A stretch of 51,119 nt of DNA from Kluyvera georgiana ATCC 51603 (GTDB lineage: Bacteria; Pseudomonadota; Gammaproteobacteria; Enterobacterales; Enterobacteriaceae). Each line of letters starts with the position of its first letter. Position 1 is the stretch's first letter. The stretch covers positions 1 to 51,119 of the forward strand of contig NZ_LXEU01000029.1 in NCBI RefSeq assembly GCF_001654985.1. Reading direction: 5' to 3'. The notes beneath the pieces were generated by a model. It was not told the origin of the DNA, ran no database searches, and saw only the letters and a list, made by a program, of their open reading frames with translations. A program made the translations under genes and the position numbers. Positions 1 through 6,914 of the stretch are shown here, in pieces.

Positions 1-1061
1 GGTGTTTTCAGAATAGTATTTTTTCCAGAATCAGAAATACTGACCAATGGTTTCTTACCAGCAATAACCTTACTGACTTTTGTTTTATCACGGTAAGATT
101 TGACTCCACGAATACTAGTATGAGGTGAAGGAGCAACCAATACCGGTTTTTGCTCATCAGTATTTGAACTGCCTGAATGATTTTCAGGTAAGACAATCTC
201 TTCTGGTTCAGCAAGATGTGTAATCGTAAAGCTTCTGACATCAACGATGATTTCAAGATCAAGCTCACTGAATGTTTTGTAGACTTCAACGGCTTCTTGC
301 TTGGTAGCATCACGAACAGCCTGTTCTGCGGCTCTTTGCTCTTGAGCTGCTTTACTACGCCATTTGGCACTGTGGATACGCTTCATTGGAGGACGGTTTG
401 TTTCAGCGGCTTTGGCAAGCCATAGTGCTTTTTCTTCATTATCCAGAGCAACCGCCGCTTTTTCTAATGCTTCTTCATGCTGGGCCTGAAGGGAACGATG
501 ATCAATACGTTCTGACGAGCCAGCAGCAGCAAGGTAGCTGTTCGCCATAGATGCCCATGACTCACGCCAAAGGACAGACATTTTTCTGTCGTTCCAGCTT
601 CTTTCTTTTTTACCGAACCCATTTTTATCTATTGTCTTTAATGTCAACATAACGTGAGCATGAGGGTTATCGCTATCGAGATCGTGGAAAGCGATATCGG
701 CAATCATGCCTTTATCAACGAAATTTTTCTGACAATATTCAAGAACAAGTTTTTTCTTGTCATCATTATTTAACTCAGCAGGAATAGCAACATCGAAATA
801 ACGGGCTGTTTGACCATTTTGCTGACGCTCGACCCGTTCAACTTCATTCCACAATGCTGTAGAGTCTTTTACGATATGTTCTGGAGCATTAACAGGTGCT
901 AATATGAAATGCCCGCATAAATCAGTACGGCGGCTATAATCATAGGTATCACCTGTTCTTTCATCTGTGATTCTGCAACGAGCATGATAGGCAGCTTTCG
1001 CAACGGAAGATCTGCCCTCACTTCGTTTCACAATTTTAAAATCAAGATGAAAAATAGCCAT
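1..1061 (-). CDS. MobA/MobL-family (MOBQ) relaxase, C-terminus cut by window edge
   Basis: An open frame starts at the ATG at 1061-1059 and runs off the left edge with no stop, giving at least 353 residues. The first 160 residues carry the relaxase domain: an AAYHARCRI segment near residues 23-31 containing the likely catalytic tyrosine (Tyr25), and the three-histidine metal site HDLDSDNPHAH at residues 126-136. This is the MobA/MobL pattern (PF03389, MOBQ) that nicks oriT and pilots single-stranded DNA during mobilisation. After about residue 190 the sequence becomes charged and Ala/Glu-rich, as in the linker of these proteins. The start is preceded by a GAGGTT-like ribosome binding site. 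The missing C-terminus could hold a primase or another domain. It is divergent from the small 1890 gene, with the hairpin-rich region between them. Confidence 0.88.
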   Translation of the reverse strand, partial: MAIFHLDFKIVKRSEGRSSVAKAAYHARCRITDERTGDTYDYSRRTDLCGHFILAPVNAPEHIVKDSTALWNEVERVERQQNGQTARYFDVAIPAELNNDDKKKLVLEYCQKNFVDKGMIADIAFHDLDSDNPHAHVMLTLKTIDKNGFGKKERSWNDRKMSVLWRESWASMANSYLAAAGSSERIDHRSLQAQHEEALEKAAVALDNEEKALWLAKAAETNRPPMKRIHSAKWRSKAAQEQRAAEQAVRDATKQEAVEVYKTFSELDLEIIVDVRSFTITHLAEPEEIVLPENHSGSSNTDEQKPVLVAPSPHTSIRGVKSYRDKTKVSKVIAGKKPLVSISDSGKNTILKT

Positions 1062-1136
1062 ACAATAAAAACAACCTCAATATAAATTTAAAGATCAAAC
1101 CAAAATATAAATCTCCAATGCGACTATGCTGGTTTT

Positions 1137-1256
1137 AGTTTTTCGTAAGAAAAACTCTGGTGTTGACGTTGACCTTGTTTCCGAAGGAAACGGTGTTAGC
1201 CTGCGGCAGGCAACCGTCGGTAGACCCCACACACTGCGTAGCAGTGTATAGGTGGG
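1137..1256. repeat. Cluster of four inverted repeats (putative oriT core)
   Basis: Four hairpins lie within 120 bp: 1137-1156 (8-bp arms, GTAA loop), 1177-1191 (6-bp arms), 1199-1211 (6-bp arms, 1-nt loop, better read as shorter arms with a larger loop) and 1226-1256 (ACACTGC/GCAGTGT at 1231-1247 nested in CCCAC/GTGGG). The density is far above that of neighbouring DNA. Assignment as oriT is inference from position next to the relaxase gene. Confidence 0.6.
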
Positions 1257-1834
1257 CATTGCTTTATTTTTATATCTCCTAAAGGAGCTAAAAATAACGA
1301 CAATGTAAAAAGTTTTCTTACTCTTAATTAATAACACTAGTTTTAGTATCTGTTAACTTAACAGGGCCGGAATCGGATAAACGGCTGAGGTAGAGGGATA
1401 ATATTGAATTTTTTGTTTTAGATAGCGCCCGAAAGGGCAAAAGTAGTTAAATTAGCCTCCCGCCGTAAGGCGGGAAAGTGAAAATTAGACAAAACAGTGA
1501 AAATAACAAACGCTTTTACGTGTTGCACAATTCACAGGTTAGGTTCGGAAATCAGAGTGTAAAAACAACAGTCAAAATTACTTTCATTGATTTGATAAAA
1601 TAAGTAACGGGGAGAGTATCAGGTATTTAACGTTAGTGGTTGCACTCGTCTGTGTTGCAAAATTTTATTTTCGGCTTACTGGCGTGTTGTTTTTAAAACC
1701 AAAACACTATTTTTTGGGATAAATCCCATCATTAACAGGGCAAGCCTGTACAGCAACTAATTGTCAGGAACAATCATCTCGTGCTGCGTAGTTTAATTCA
1801 AAATAAAATGTTCGATTTTGTCATGTGATTTGAC

Positions 1835-1884
1835 CTTTTCCTTTTTTAATTGTATTTGATGTTTTTAAAAACTAAAAGGAAAAG
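1835..1884 (+). promoter_or_regulatory. Inverted repeat that can mask the ribosome binding site of the 1890 gene
   Basis: CTTTTCCTTTT at 1835-1845 is an exact reverse complement of AAAAGGAAAAG at 1874-1884. The right arm contains the AGGAAAA ribosome binding site of the gene starting at 1890. Folding of the transcript would place the site in an 11-bp stem with a 28-nt loop, provided transcription starts upstream of 1835. A regulatory role (structure-limited translation or repressor operator) is inference. Confidence 0.45.
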
Positions 1885-1889
1885 TAATT

Positions 1890-2201
1890 ATGAGTACGGA
1901 TGATAAAAACAGAAAGCCAAGAACAGAAAAAACAATTAAGCAAAAAATAGCATCAGCGCAGATGCGTTTGAATCGCCTCAAGAGCAAAGAGAAATCTTTA
2001 TCTAAAAGCGCTGAGACACGCCTGAAGATCATCCTTGGTGCTGAAGTTGCTAAAGCTGTGGGCTGTAAAGTAGAAGAGGTGGATAAAGAGTTAATCTTAG
2101 GACTGATATTACAATCATCGAAAATTAGCATTGAAGATAAAGCAAGATTAAAATTACGAGGAAAAAGGTTTCTTGAGGATATAATTGGACGGCAGAAATA
2201 G
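1890..2201 (+). CDS. Small TraD/MobC-like mobilisation accessory protein
   Basis: The product has 103 residues, is strongly basic and has no membrane segment. A lysine-rich predicted helical N-terminus (residues 1-40) is followed by AETRLKIILGAEVAKA at about 41-56, which resembles the conserved core of the short conjugal transfer protein TraD family (PF06412) found beside MOBQ relaxases in Ti and related plasmids. Members of that family are thought to assist the relaxase at oriT. The gene is divergent from the relaxase across the hairpin-rich region, the usual layout of mob loci. ATG 1890 has an AGGAAAA site 5-6 nt upstream, inside an inverted repeat. The family assignment rests on a short motif only, so it could be another DNA-binding accessory protein. 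Confidence 0.6.
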   Translation: MSTDDKNRKPRTEKTIKQKIASAQMRLNRLKSKEKSLSKSAETRLKIILGAEVAKAVGCKVEEVDKELILGLILQSSKISIEDKARLKLRGKRFLEDIIGRQK

Positions 2202-2248
2202 GGGAATGATTATCATTATTCTATTATCAATAATCATTTTACGATGAC

Positions 2249-2271
2249 AAAAGGGCCTTACTGGCCCTTTT
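2249..2271. terminator. Bidirectional intrinsic terminator between the 1890 gene and the KTSC gene
   Basis: AAAAGGGCC (2249-2257) pairs with GGCCCTTTT (2263-2271) around a 5-nt loop. T/A tracts on both sides allow it to end both the rightward small gene and the leftward SIR2-HerA-KTSC operon. A second AT-rich inverted repeat (2205-2213 and 2230-2238) lies just before it. Confidence 0.8.
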
Positions 2272-2281
2272 GTAATTTTTT

Positions 2282-2491
2282 CTAAACGCGAGAGTATCTA
2301 AAATACCCTTTTATATGGCGAGCTAGATATCCTCCAATCGAGTCTGAAGAAATCAAATCAGAGTATATATTTTCAGGGATATCAAAATATTGATATATCG
2401 CACCATTATTAAATTCAATCTCAAGGATGAAATCATTAGCATCATAACCAACGCTACGAATGTTACTTGAAACTACTGGTTGTCGATCCAT
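2282..2491 (-). CDS. Small KTSC-domain protein, third gene of the SIR2-HerA operon
   Basis: This 69-residue protein is almost entirely one KTSC domain (PF13619, named after a lysyl-tRNA synthetase C-terminal extension). The recognisable features are SSNIRSVGYDA at about residues 8-18, the LEIEFNNGAIYQYFDIPE strand/turn block at about 23-40, and a C-terminal GGYLARHIKGYFRYSRV. The family is predicted to bind nucleic acid or protein; no enzymatic role is established. The start lies 8 nt after the HerA stop, and its AGAGGAA ribosome binding site overlaps that stop, so translation is probably coupled. It is followed directly by a strong bidirectional terminator, making it the last gene of the operon. 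Its link to SIR2-HerA is inferred from this packing; it may modulate or sense for the defence complex. Confidence 0.85.
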   Translation of the reverse strand: MDRQPVVSSNIRSVGYDANDFILEIEFNNGAIYQYFDIPENIYSDLISSDSIGGYLARHIKGYFRYSRV

Positions 2492-2499
2492 AATTTCCT

Positions 2500-4371
2500 C
2501 TATAATTTTACTTTACTTATTCGTGGGCTTTGCGATCTCCAAGCCTCGATGACTTCGGCATAATTTGGTTCTTTTTCTGGTAATATATTCCAGCCACCGG
2601 GGGTCATTGATTCATCCTGTGGGAGGATATCATATACAACAGGGTCTTGACTATCAGGTCTGCGGTCCTTTGGTGGAGGTATTACTAATGTCCTCATCGG
2701 TAACTTTACGGCCTCTCCTAATACAATGCATTCTCCTGTTCTAAGAATAGGAAGCATGCTTGTTAATCCATCAAGATTATCTGACATTGCTGAAGTTATA
2801 TGGCTTCGATCAGAAGCATTGTTAAGGCGAAGGGCAAAAAAAGTGCCACATTGTGAAAGTATGGTCGGATCGATTTCTGATGGGCGCTGAGTTACTACCA
2901 TTGTTCCTATCCCATACTTTCTTCCTTCTTTTACAATTCTTTGTACCATACGTGACGCGATACTGTTATCTTGACTATTTAAATAATTATGAGCTTCTTC
3001 CATGACTATTAATAAAGGTCGGTGCCTACCACCTTGAGATAAGTTTCTTGCCCAGAATAAAGCTTCATATAATATTCTTAATACAGCACCTATAATGGTT
3101 TTCAATATATCTGATGGAACACCAGATAAATCTAAAATAGTTACAGGTTTGTCTCCAATCCATCCTTTAAGAAGCTGGTCTAAGTCTTTACTGATATCAC
3201 CATGTATCGATGGTGTCCATTCACCCGGTTTAAAAATGAAGTCATACCTTGGAATTCTGAGCTTTGAACCTAATGCTTGTAGTTGCTTACCTAAAGGAAG
3301 TGGGGATGGTAGGTAATTTATCTTTGTGGCACCAGCTTCATTTGATACATTCTTGAAAATGGGAGGTATGCCCGATAGTGCATTACCTTTCAACTCAGAT
3401 CCATCATCTAATGTTTCATAAGCCAGTGTTTCAAGTGGTTGTTTTCCTTGGGTTTTAATATATGTTCCAAAAGTTTCTGTATACAATTGATGCCATAAAC
3501 TGTGCAAATTGAAAGGTATAGGTGAATCTGCGCTCAAAGTATCCTGATTTGATCCATCTCGAGATACTCTCTTAAGCGACTCACTTTTTACTTTTTGTAT
3601 TTTCTCTAGTAATATATTACGTTCTTTTTCTGAGTCTATCCCACCAAAACATACTTCTGAAAGTTCATCAAAATTAAGGGCCCAATAGGGTATATATAAT
3701 TCATTTTCACCCACAATAGGGTTGGGGTCTGCATTGACCTTAAATATATTCGCCCTATCTTTTAAGCATCTACCATATTCTCCATGCAGATCGAGCATAA
3801 TTATTCTTGCGGAAGGGTATTTATTAGTGTCAGATAAAGCTGTTATCAAACTTGCTACAGTTGTAGATTTTCCTGAGCCAGTAGTCCCTACTACAGCAGA
3901 ATGTCTGGTTATAAGCTTATTAATATCAATAAGAGCCGGTATTGAGTCTGCATTTGATATATGTCCTACTTTAACAAAATATCCTTCGTTCGGTTGTCCA
4001 TATATTTGTTTTAATTCTTTTTCCGATACGAGATGGACGTTATCACCGATCGTTGGATATTGTGATAATCCTCTTTGAAATGTTCCATTTCTTTGTGCTT
4101 CTCCTATAAGTTGTATGCGGAGCCATCTGTTATCCACTGGTGTATTTTCGTCAGGTTCTAATGGTGATGCACTAGCGCCAACTTGGCTGATTATTCCATA
4201 TAAGTTATTAAACCCGATTGGTATTCTAACAAAGCTACCTATTTGTCCCGCCCTATAGCCTTGACCATCAATATAGATGAATCCACTTAAAGAATCCTTG
4301 GATAATGAAACACTGACTGTGGTGCCGTTTACATCTTGAACTTTTCCTAAATATGATTCTTTATCAGACAT
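2500..4371 (-). CDS. HerA-like hexameric ATPase of a SIR2-HerA defence system
   Basis: The 623-residue protein has an N-terminal beta-barrel (HAS-barrel, about residues 5-140), a Walker A GTTGSGKST at 162-170, the family-typical LDLHGEYG at about 193-200, a Walker B LLIVMEEAHNY at 453-463 and a downstream GTMVVTQRPSEID (489-501) with the arginine-finger region. This is the HerA/DUF87 fold, a FtsK-like hexameric motor. Paired with an adjacent SIR2 gene, such ATPases form the SIR2-HerA anti-phage complex, in which HerA assembles with SIR2 and controls NAD hydrolysis. It starts 4 nt after the SIR2 stop, with an AAGGA site overlapping the end of SIR2. Catalytic motifs look intact. A stand-alone DNA translocase role is less likely given the partner. 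Confidence 0.9.
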   Translation of the reverse strand: MSDKESYLGKVQDVNGTTVSVSLSKDSLSGFIYIDGQGYRAGQIGSFVRIPIGFNNLYGIISQVGASASPLEPDENTPVDNRWLRIQLIGEAQRNGTFQRGLSQYPTIGDNVHLVSEKELKQIYGQPNEGYFVKVGHISNADSIPALIDINKLITRHSAVVGTTGSGKSTTVASLITALSDTNKYPSARIIMLDLHGEYGRCLKDRANIFKVNADPNPIVGENELYIPYWALNFDELSEVCFGGIDSEKERNILLEKIQKVKSESLKRVSRDGSNQDTLSADSPIPFNLHSLWHQLYTETFGTYIKTQGKQPLETLAYETLDDGSELKGNALSGIPPIFKNVSNEAGATKINYLPSPLPLGKQLQALGSKLRIPRYDFIFKPGEWTPSIHGDISKDLDQLLKGWIGDKPVTILDLSGVPSDILKTIIGAVLRILYEALFWARNLSQGGRHRPLLIVMEEAHNYLNSQDNSIASRMVQRIVKEGRKYGIGTMVVTQRPSEIDPTILSQCGTFFALRLNNASDRSHITSAMSDNLDGLTSMLPILRTGECIVLGEAVKLPMRTLVIPPPKDRRPDSQDPVVYDILPQDESMTPGGWNILPEKEPNYAEVIEAWRSQSPRISKVKL

Positions 4372-4375
4372 AAAA

Positions 4376-5569
4376 TTAATCCTTCATAGAGCCAATAATT
4401 CTTTGTAAGAAACTGGAAAAGTCCTTGAAGTCACCGAAGTTAACATTGGAGTTACAATAAACGCTATCTTCTATTTTTATTTTTTTTATAAATCCAAATA
4501 TTTCTTTGTCGTCATCATTGTTTTCATTGTAAAACCATTTCCCATAGTTAGTTCCAATAATAGCAGCATCGTTAGTCCATATATTCAAATTATGTTGATT
4601 TTTAGCTAATCGGTAAGCTTCTGGGTATTTTTCCTTACCATCAGTATAATAATCGCCATACATTAACCCTAAAACCATAGCTGTTGGATTTGACTTTAGT
4701 GCACTAACTATAACATCATTTAAGTGACCATCATTAAAGGAATAGCCTGATAATACGAGAAATGATGATTTTTTTCTGATAAATCTATTTAATTGATCCA
4801 GTAGGGCTAAATATGGCATTTTCCTACTTTCTTCATATTTCAGGTGTGAGGGATATATTAAGTGTGATGACTCTTTATGGTTGGGGTGAGTCCGATATAC
4901 TCTTTTTTGATTACCCACATGTTTTTGACACCAATTGATTGAGCCATGTATTTTCCAAAGCCTTGACCAATGCTTAGGGATGAGGTTATCCTCCAAGGCT
5001 CTAAGATCAAAGAATGGATTGTTAGCACCAACGAAACCGTCAAAGTATGGTATTTCCATTTCTTCAAGTGATTGCTCCATTAAAAGATCGTAATTTGTTG
5101 TGAAAATTTCCACAGCAATCTTGCGATCTATTGAGCGTATCCATTTAGCCAAATTATGATATGGTGTTTCTGAATTTGGTAGGCTCACGTTGATTTTTTT
5201 TGCTATTTTTTCACATATTGTTATTTCAAGAATCGAAAGCTGTTCTTCAGTTAACCCTCTAACTTCACCACCTTTAGACACTGATACAAGTGCTCGCAAA
5301 AAGCTAAGGATATCTTCTATATTATTTTTATTTTTCTCTGCTTTCTCCAATTCCGATATAAGTTTTGCGTATTGCTCATTATCACTTAATTCAGAATGAA
5401 TATATTTCGTAAGATTAACTACATCTGGTATTAATGGCCACTGGCCTTCAGGCATATCAACTGACAACGGGCATCCTGCTGATAGGAAAAAGCCGATAGC
5501 CTCGTTATCTTGGGATAATGATTGTCTTAAGTATTTTATATGACGGATAGGATCGTGTGTAGTATTCAT
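4376..5569 (-). CDS. SIR2-domain NADase effector of SIR2-HerA
   Basis: The 397-residue protein has the divergent prokaryotic SIR2 fold (SIR2_2 type): a nucleotide-binding FFLSAGCPLS at about residues 27-36, the IFTTNYDLL motif at 155-163 carrying the conserved Asn/Asp, and LWKIHGSINW at 204-213 with the likely catalytic His208. SIR2 domains in defence systems hydrolyse NAD+ on phage infection and arrest the cell. The next gene, 4 nt downstream, is HerA, the known partner. The start ATG at 5569 has an AAGGTG site about 5 nt upstream. A 104-bp gap separates it from the graspetide precursor upstream, and a plausible promoter lies at its upstream edge. The zinc-binding cysteines of canonical sirtuins are not evident, as expected for this family. 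Confidence 0.9.
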   Translation of the reverse strand: MNTTHDPIRHIKYLRQSLSQDNEAIGFFLSAGCPLSVDMPEGQWPLIPDVVNLTKYIHSELSDNEQYAKLISELEKAEKNKNNIEDILSFLRALVSVSKGGEVRGLTEEQLSILEITICEKIAKKINVSLPNSETPYHNLAKWIRSIDRKIAVEIFTTNYDLLMEQSLEEMEIPYFDGFVGANNPFFDLRALEDNLIPKHWSRLWKIHGSINWCQKHVGNQKRVYRTHPNHKESSHLIYPSHLKYEESRKMPYLALLDQLNRFIRKKSSFLVLSGYSFNDGHLNDVIVSALKSNPTAMVLGLMYGDYYTDGKEKYPEAYRLAKNQHNLNIWTNDAAIIGTNYGKWFYNENNDDDKEIFGFIKKIKIEDSVYCNSNVNFGDFKDFSSFLQRIIGSMKD

Positions 5570-5649
5570 CGAACACCTTCAACAGTATGTTTCGTGTACT
5601 ATATAATAAGACTTTCAAGGTAACATTTTCTCAAAGAACCATCTATAGT

Positions 5650-5677
5650 ACATTATGATTTTCAAGAGGTTGGTCAA
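5650..5677 (-). promoter_or_regulatory. Candidate sigma-70 promoter for SIR2-HerA-KTSC
   Basis: On the minus strand, TTGACC (5677-5672) and TAATGT (5655-5650) are 16 bp apart, about 80 nt before the SIR2 start. The -35 box overlaps the last codons of the upstream precursor gene. No terminator separates the two operons, so read-through is also possible. Confidence 0.4.
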
Positions 5678-6057
5678 TTTATTAAATGAACATGACTTAC
5701 TAATGCGTCGTCATGCATTGAATGAAAATCATTATCATTCGATTCTACCACATTTGTAACCAAAGTTGCGCATGATAGGTAATCATTATCATCATTTTCA
5801 ATCGACTCTGTAACAACAGTGCTTTGATAAGAGAAATTCTGATCACTGTTTTCTATCTCTCTTGTTTCAATAGTAGACATATAGATAAAATCGTCATCTC
5901 CATTTTCGTTTACTTTTGTTATCATTGTTCCTGCATTAATCGAATCACTATCATCAGATTCAATTGTAAAAGTTCTTACCGTAGTATCAATAGAATACTC
6001 TAATGACTGGGTTGGTTTTCGATAGGTTTCACTATAAAACATCACATATGGTTTCAT
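5674..6057 (-). CDS. Multi-core graspetide (omega-ester RiPP) precursor peptide
   Basis: The 127-residue product has a short N-terminal leader (about residues 1-22, with the aromatic segment PYVMFYSETY at 3-12) followed by five tandem repeats with an exact 18-residue period starting at Thr26, 44, 62, 80 and 98. Each repeat fits TxxTxxxExxDxD: T26/T29/E33/D36/D38, T44/T47/E51/D54/D56, T62/T65/E69/D72/N74, T80/T83/E87/D90/D92 and T98/T101/E105/D108/D110. Thr side chains paired with Asp/Glu at fixed spacing are the hallmark of graspetide cores, in which an ATP-grasp ligase makes side-chain esters; I recall this very pattern from thuringinin-type graspetides. An ATP-grasp gene lies two genes upstream in the same operon. 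The start has an AGGA site 7 nt upstream, and the gene begins 8 nt after the membrane protein. No signal peptide or double-glycine site is obvious. Product and target are unknown. Confidence 0.85.
   Translation of the reverse strand: MKPYVMFYSETYRKPTQSLEYSIDTTVRTFTIESDDSDSINAGTMITKVNENGDDDFIYMSTIETREIENSDQNFSYQSTVVTESIENDDNDYLSCATLVTNVVESNDNDFHSMHDDALVSHVHLIN
5713..5982 (-). repeat. Five in-frame 54-bp repeats encoding graspetide cores
   Basis: Residues 26-115 of the precursor are five consecutive 18-residue units with no insertions or deletions. Threonine pairs and the acidic E..D.D block are invariant except for D74N in unit 3, while the positions between them vary freely. That pattern points to selection on the cross-linking residues rather than a recent duplication of identical copies. 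Confidence 0.9.
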
Positions 6058-6065
6058 TTTAAGTC

Positions 6066-6914
6066 CTATAAATATTGAACGATATAAACTTCAGAGAAAT
6101 GATGTGTGTCAGTTTGGTTATTTTCATTAGATGATAATGTTATCAATGTGAAAAAAATAAATCCGATACAAATGGCACGATATAAATATTTTTCGGCATT
6201 TTTTACGATGCCAGCAAAATATCTCACATCATCATTTTTGGCAAACCAATCTCTATAAAATGATTTTGCTAATTCTTTTTTATAAACAGATGTTCTCAAC
6301 TCTTTAAATGAAGACTGATAAAATGAACTAATCAGCATACCTTTTCTTAAGAATAAGGCTAAATTAACTACCTGAACTGTTATAATTAAAAGTATGTAGT
6401 AATAGATTAAAATCAGAACGCTTGAGGAGTATATAGCGGATGTTTTTGTGAATAAATATACTAAAGCGCTTGCAAATGCTAACATTATCGTGGTGTAGTG
6501 GGTTATTTTGTTACGTATAACTGACATGCTTTCATTATTTTCTGATATCCGTTGCTTTAAAAATTCTTCTTGTTCCTTCGTTTTTTCTACAGATTGAGTC
6601 TCAATGTTTTCTACATATTTTTCAACTTGACTCTCTATGAAATCTGGCGACTTTCTTCCCCATTTTAAGTCGTAATCAAGAATAAAAAGGAAACCAAAGT
6701 TTTCCTTTTTAAGTAAATCAGGAGATAATTTTTTAAATGTCAGTATATAATAAATTTTGTTCCCTAAAGGTATTGCTATTAAGGATAGTCGTAAGTTATC
6801 GAGAACACATTGCTGCCTTATTTCTAGCGTGTCAAAATTCTCATCATCCGAAGTATGAAAAAGTAATGAATAATTTAAGAATCTTATTATTAGATAGAAA
6901 ATGTTATTTATCAT
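6066..6914 (-). CDS. Three-helix membrane protein of the graspetide operon, function unknown
   Basis: I do not recognise the family of this 282-residue protein. Residues 1-90 are mixed alpha/beta and partly hydrophobic. Residues 92-130 are Glu/Gln/Lys-rich and likely coiled coil. Hydrophobic helices sit at about 139-156, 163-189 and 244-260, with a basic amphipathic linker (190-235) between the last two; the C-terminus is short and polar. The layout of soluble domain plus two to three membrane helices recalls membrane effectors or immunity proteins of conflict systems, but no motif proves that. It has no ATP-binding or protease motif, so it is not an obvious ABC exporter. Its start overlaps the end of the ATP-grasp gene by 11 nt, and the precursor starts 8 nt after its stop, so the three genes are translationally linked. 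Possible roles are export, immunity, or target of the peptide. Confidence 0.75.
   Translation of the reverse strand: MINNIFYLIIRFLNYSLLFHTSDDENFDTLEIRQQCVLDNLRLSLIAIPLGNKIYYILTFKKLSPDLLKKENFGFLFILDYDLKWGRKSPDFIESQVEKYVENIETQSVEKTKEQEEFLKQRISENNESMSVIRNKITHYTTIMLAFASALVYLFTKTSAIYSSSVLILIYYYILLIITVQVVNLALFLRKGMLISSFYQSSFKELRTSVYKKELAKSFYRDWFAKNDDVRYFAGIVKNAEKYLYRAICIGFIFFTLITLSSNENNQTDTHHFSEVYIVQYL

Larger units (their letters stand above)
1062..1889. other. 828-bp non-coding, hairpin-rich region; candidate oriT and mob promoters
   Basis: I see no convincing gene here. The stretch contains a run of perfect or near-perfect inverted repeats: AGTTTTTC/GAAAAACT (1137-1144 and 1149-1156), GTTTCC/GGAAAC (1177-1182, 1186-1191), GCCTGC/GCAGGC (1199-1204, 1206-1211), a long one at 1226-1256, CTCCT/AGGAG (1276-1287), and TCCCGCC/GGCGGGA (1458-1464, 1469-1475). 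Such arrays next to a relaxase gene usually mark the origin of transfer, and the first repeat resembles in layout the short hairpin of RSF1010-type oriT. The nic site is not identified. The same DNA should hold promoters for the relaxase and the divergent small gene. Confidence 0.6.

Noticed and set aside
8..370. 120-codon minus-strand frame in the first 400 bases
   Set aside because: It is an out-of-frame shadow of the relaxase gene, which is open through the same bases with a clear family match.
1226..2000. CRISPR array
   Set aside because: The hairpins are different from each other and there are no regularly spaced identical repeats anywhere in the window.
2204..2221. Fur-box-like palindrome AATGATTATCATT after the TraD/MobC-like gene
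   Set aside because: It is a perfect 6-1-6 palindrome, but lies just after a stop codon and before a terminator in AT-rich DNA, with no promoter or iron gene near it; chance or part of a terminator stem is more likely.
5713..5800. AATCATTATCATT-like stretches in the precursor gene that resemble Fur boxes
   Set aside because: They follow from the codons for the Asp/Asn-rich repeat units on the other strand.
5674..6057. Precursor read as a calcium-binding or RTX-type repeat protein because of Asp-rich units
   Set aside because: The GGxGxD pattern is absent, and the invariant Thr pairs with adjacent ATP-grasp maturase fit a graspetide much better.
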